From positions 1 to 5,731 of the forward strand of contig JBFXDF010000251.1 of the NCBI GenBank assembly GCA_050181375.1: a stretch of DNA of 5,731 bases, read 5' to 3'. The stretch's first letter is position 1. Each line of letters opens with the position of its first letter. The DNA is from DATARH01 sp050181375 (GTDB taxonomy: Bacteria; Pseudomonadota; Alphaproteobacteria; ATCC43930; CGMCC-115725). Under the pieces are notes generated by a model. It saw nothing but the letters and a program-made list of their open reading frames with translations. It was not told the origin of the DNA and did no database searches. Positions 5,044-5,731 of the stretch are shown here, piece after piece. The position numbers and the translations under genes are program-made.

Positions 5044-5731
5044 CTATCGGCCGAGCACCCGGTCGAGCGTTTTGATCGGGTTATTGGGGCCGGGCGCGGT
5101 TTCCGCTTCGGCGGCGGCCAGCGCCTCGTAATGGCGGGCGATCGCGGCGTAGATGTCGGCGGCCGGCTTGTAGGTCCCGTGGAAATCGGAGATTTCCTCC
5201 ATCTCGGCGACCCAGCGATACGCCTTGTCGTACATCCGCGGTATGCTGGCGCTCAGATAATTGAAGATCTGCGGCTGGCTGGTCTTAAGTTCGGCGAGCA
5301 GCGCCTCGGCGCAGCCGAACCGCGCCGCGCCGAGCATCATCGACGAGCCGAGCGCGGTGATGCCTTTCGTGATGCCGGCATAGGACATCTTGAGACCGGA
5401 CGCGGCGCCGACCGGCCCGTCGATCACGCGCCAGTCGATCCCCCAGTCGCGCAGCACCGCCGTTTGGCCGACCGCCGCCCCCGAGGCGTAGATCGCCGGG
5501 CTGTAGCCCGGGCGGGGCGGGCCGCCGATAATGCCGCCATCGACGAATTTGGCGCCGGTCGGCTCGACGATCGCCGCGACGCGCTCGGCGGTCTGCGGGC
5601 TGATCGCGTTGCAATCGACATAGACCGGCATTTTCGCGAGCGCGGCCAGCGCCGGCGCCAACCGACGAGCCAGGCTTTCCGCCTCCCCCGGCGGCAGGAT
5701 CGACAGAAAGAACTCGGCGCCGTCGAGCAAG
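5044..5731 (-). CDS. NAD(P)-dependent 3-hydroxyisobutyrate-dehydrogenase-like oxidoreductase (DUF1932), 5' end cut off
   Basis: The last 228 residues are visible, ending at TAG 5044-5046; the N-terminal Rossmann nucleotide-binding motif lies beyond the right edge. Relatives are about 290-300 residues, so roughly three quarters is present. Visible landmarks are FFLSILPPGEA (end of the Rossmann domain, 7-17 of the visible part), the substrate-loop motif VDCNAISPQT (38-47), FVDGGIIGGPP (62-72), and GPVGAASGLKMSYAGITKG (105-123), where Lys114 occupies the position of the family's catalytic lysine. The helical C-terminal part (about 125-205) matches DUF1932, which replaces the usual NAD_binding_11 domain. 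Such enzymes oxidise 3-hydroxy acids or related alcohols; the substrate here is not determined. It is convergent with the DUF4239 gene, and any operon partners would lie to the right. Confidence 0.9.
   Translation of the reverse strand, partial: LLDGAEFFLSILPPGEAESLARRLAPALAALAKMPVYVDCNAISPQTAERVAAIVEPTGAKFVDGGIIGGPPRPGYSPAIYASGAAVGQTAVLRDWGIDWRVIDGPVGAASGLKMSYAGITKGITALGSSMMLGAARFGCAEALLAELKTSQPQIFNYLSASIPRMYDKAYRWVAEMEEISDFHGTYKPAADIYAAIARHYEALAAAEAETAPGPNNPIKTLDRVLGR

Noticed and set aside
5044..5621. Additional minus-strand open frames within the dehydrogenase region
   Set aside because: They are Arg/Ala-rich out-of-frame readings of the dehydrogenase gene, which itself has clear family motifs.
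1..5731. CRISPR array, transposase, phage, toxin-antitoxin or defence genes
   Set aside because: I looked for regularly spaced repeats and for products of these classes on both strands and saw none; every intact gene fits an ordinary metabolic, transport or membrane family except the six-cysteine protein.

Overview
The window is GC-rich, densely coded bacterial DNA with strong G/C preference at third codon positions. The gene families point to an alphaproteobacterium, probably a soil or plant-associated member of Hyphomicrobiales or a relative. The clues are a DUF4239 bestrophin-like membrane protein, a DUF1932 NAD-binding dehydrogenase, a branched-chain-type ABC binding protein and a GC-rich dispersed palindromic repeat. 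This assignment is inference from family distribution and composition; no rRNA or marker gene is present.

Layout. Positions 1-956 (minus strand) encode most of an Asp-box (BNR-repeat) beta-propeller protein whose C-terminal end lies outside the window. A 115-bp divergent spacer (957-1071) separates it from an aldo/keto reductase on the plus strand and appears to hold two back-to-back promoters with overlapping -35 boxes. The reductase (1072-2076), a small six-cysteine secreted protein of unknown function (2088-2606) and a periplasmic solute-binding protein (2627-3865) follow with gaps of 11 and 20 bp, so they probably form one operon. A 358-bp non-coding stretch (3866-4223) follows. It contains a 120-bp MITE-like palindromic element (3980-4099), a second imperfect hairpin and a likely extended -10 promoter for the next gene. 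A DUF4239 membrane protein (4224-4976) comes next, possibly preceded by a 14-codon arginine-rich leader ORF whose stop overlaps its start codon. The right edge (5044-5731, minus strand) is the C-terminal three quarters of a 3-hydroxyisobutyrate-dehydrogenase-like oxidoreductase, convergent with DUF4239.

Working together. The reductase, cysteine-rich protein and binding protein could combine cytoplasmic carbonyl reduction with periplasmic capture of a small carboxylate, amide or amino acid, but no substrate can be read from the sequence and no permease or ATPase gene is present. The Asp-box protein may share regulation with this operon through the common promoter region. The DUF4239 and dehydrogenase genes look like independent neighbours. 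I see no defence system, phage, CRISPR array, transposase or tRNA. The items most worth a second look are the overlapping divergent promoters, the secreted cysteine-rich protein, the 120-bp palindromic element and the putative leaderless leader ORF.
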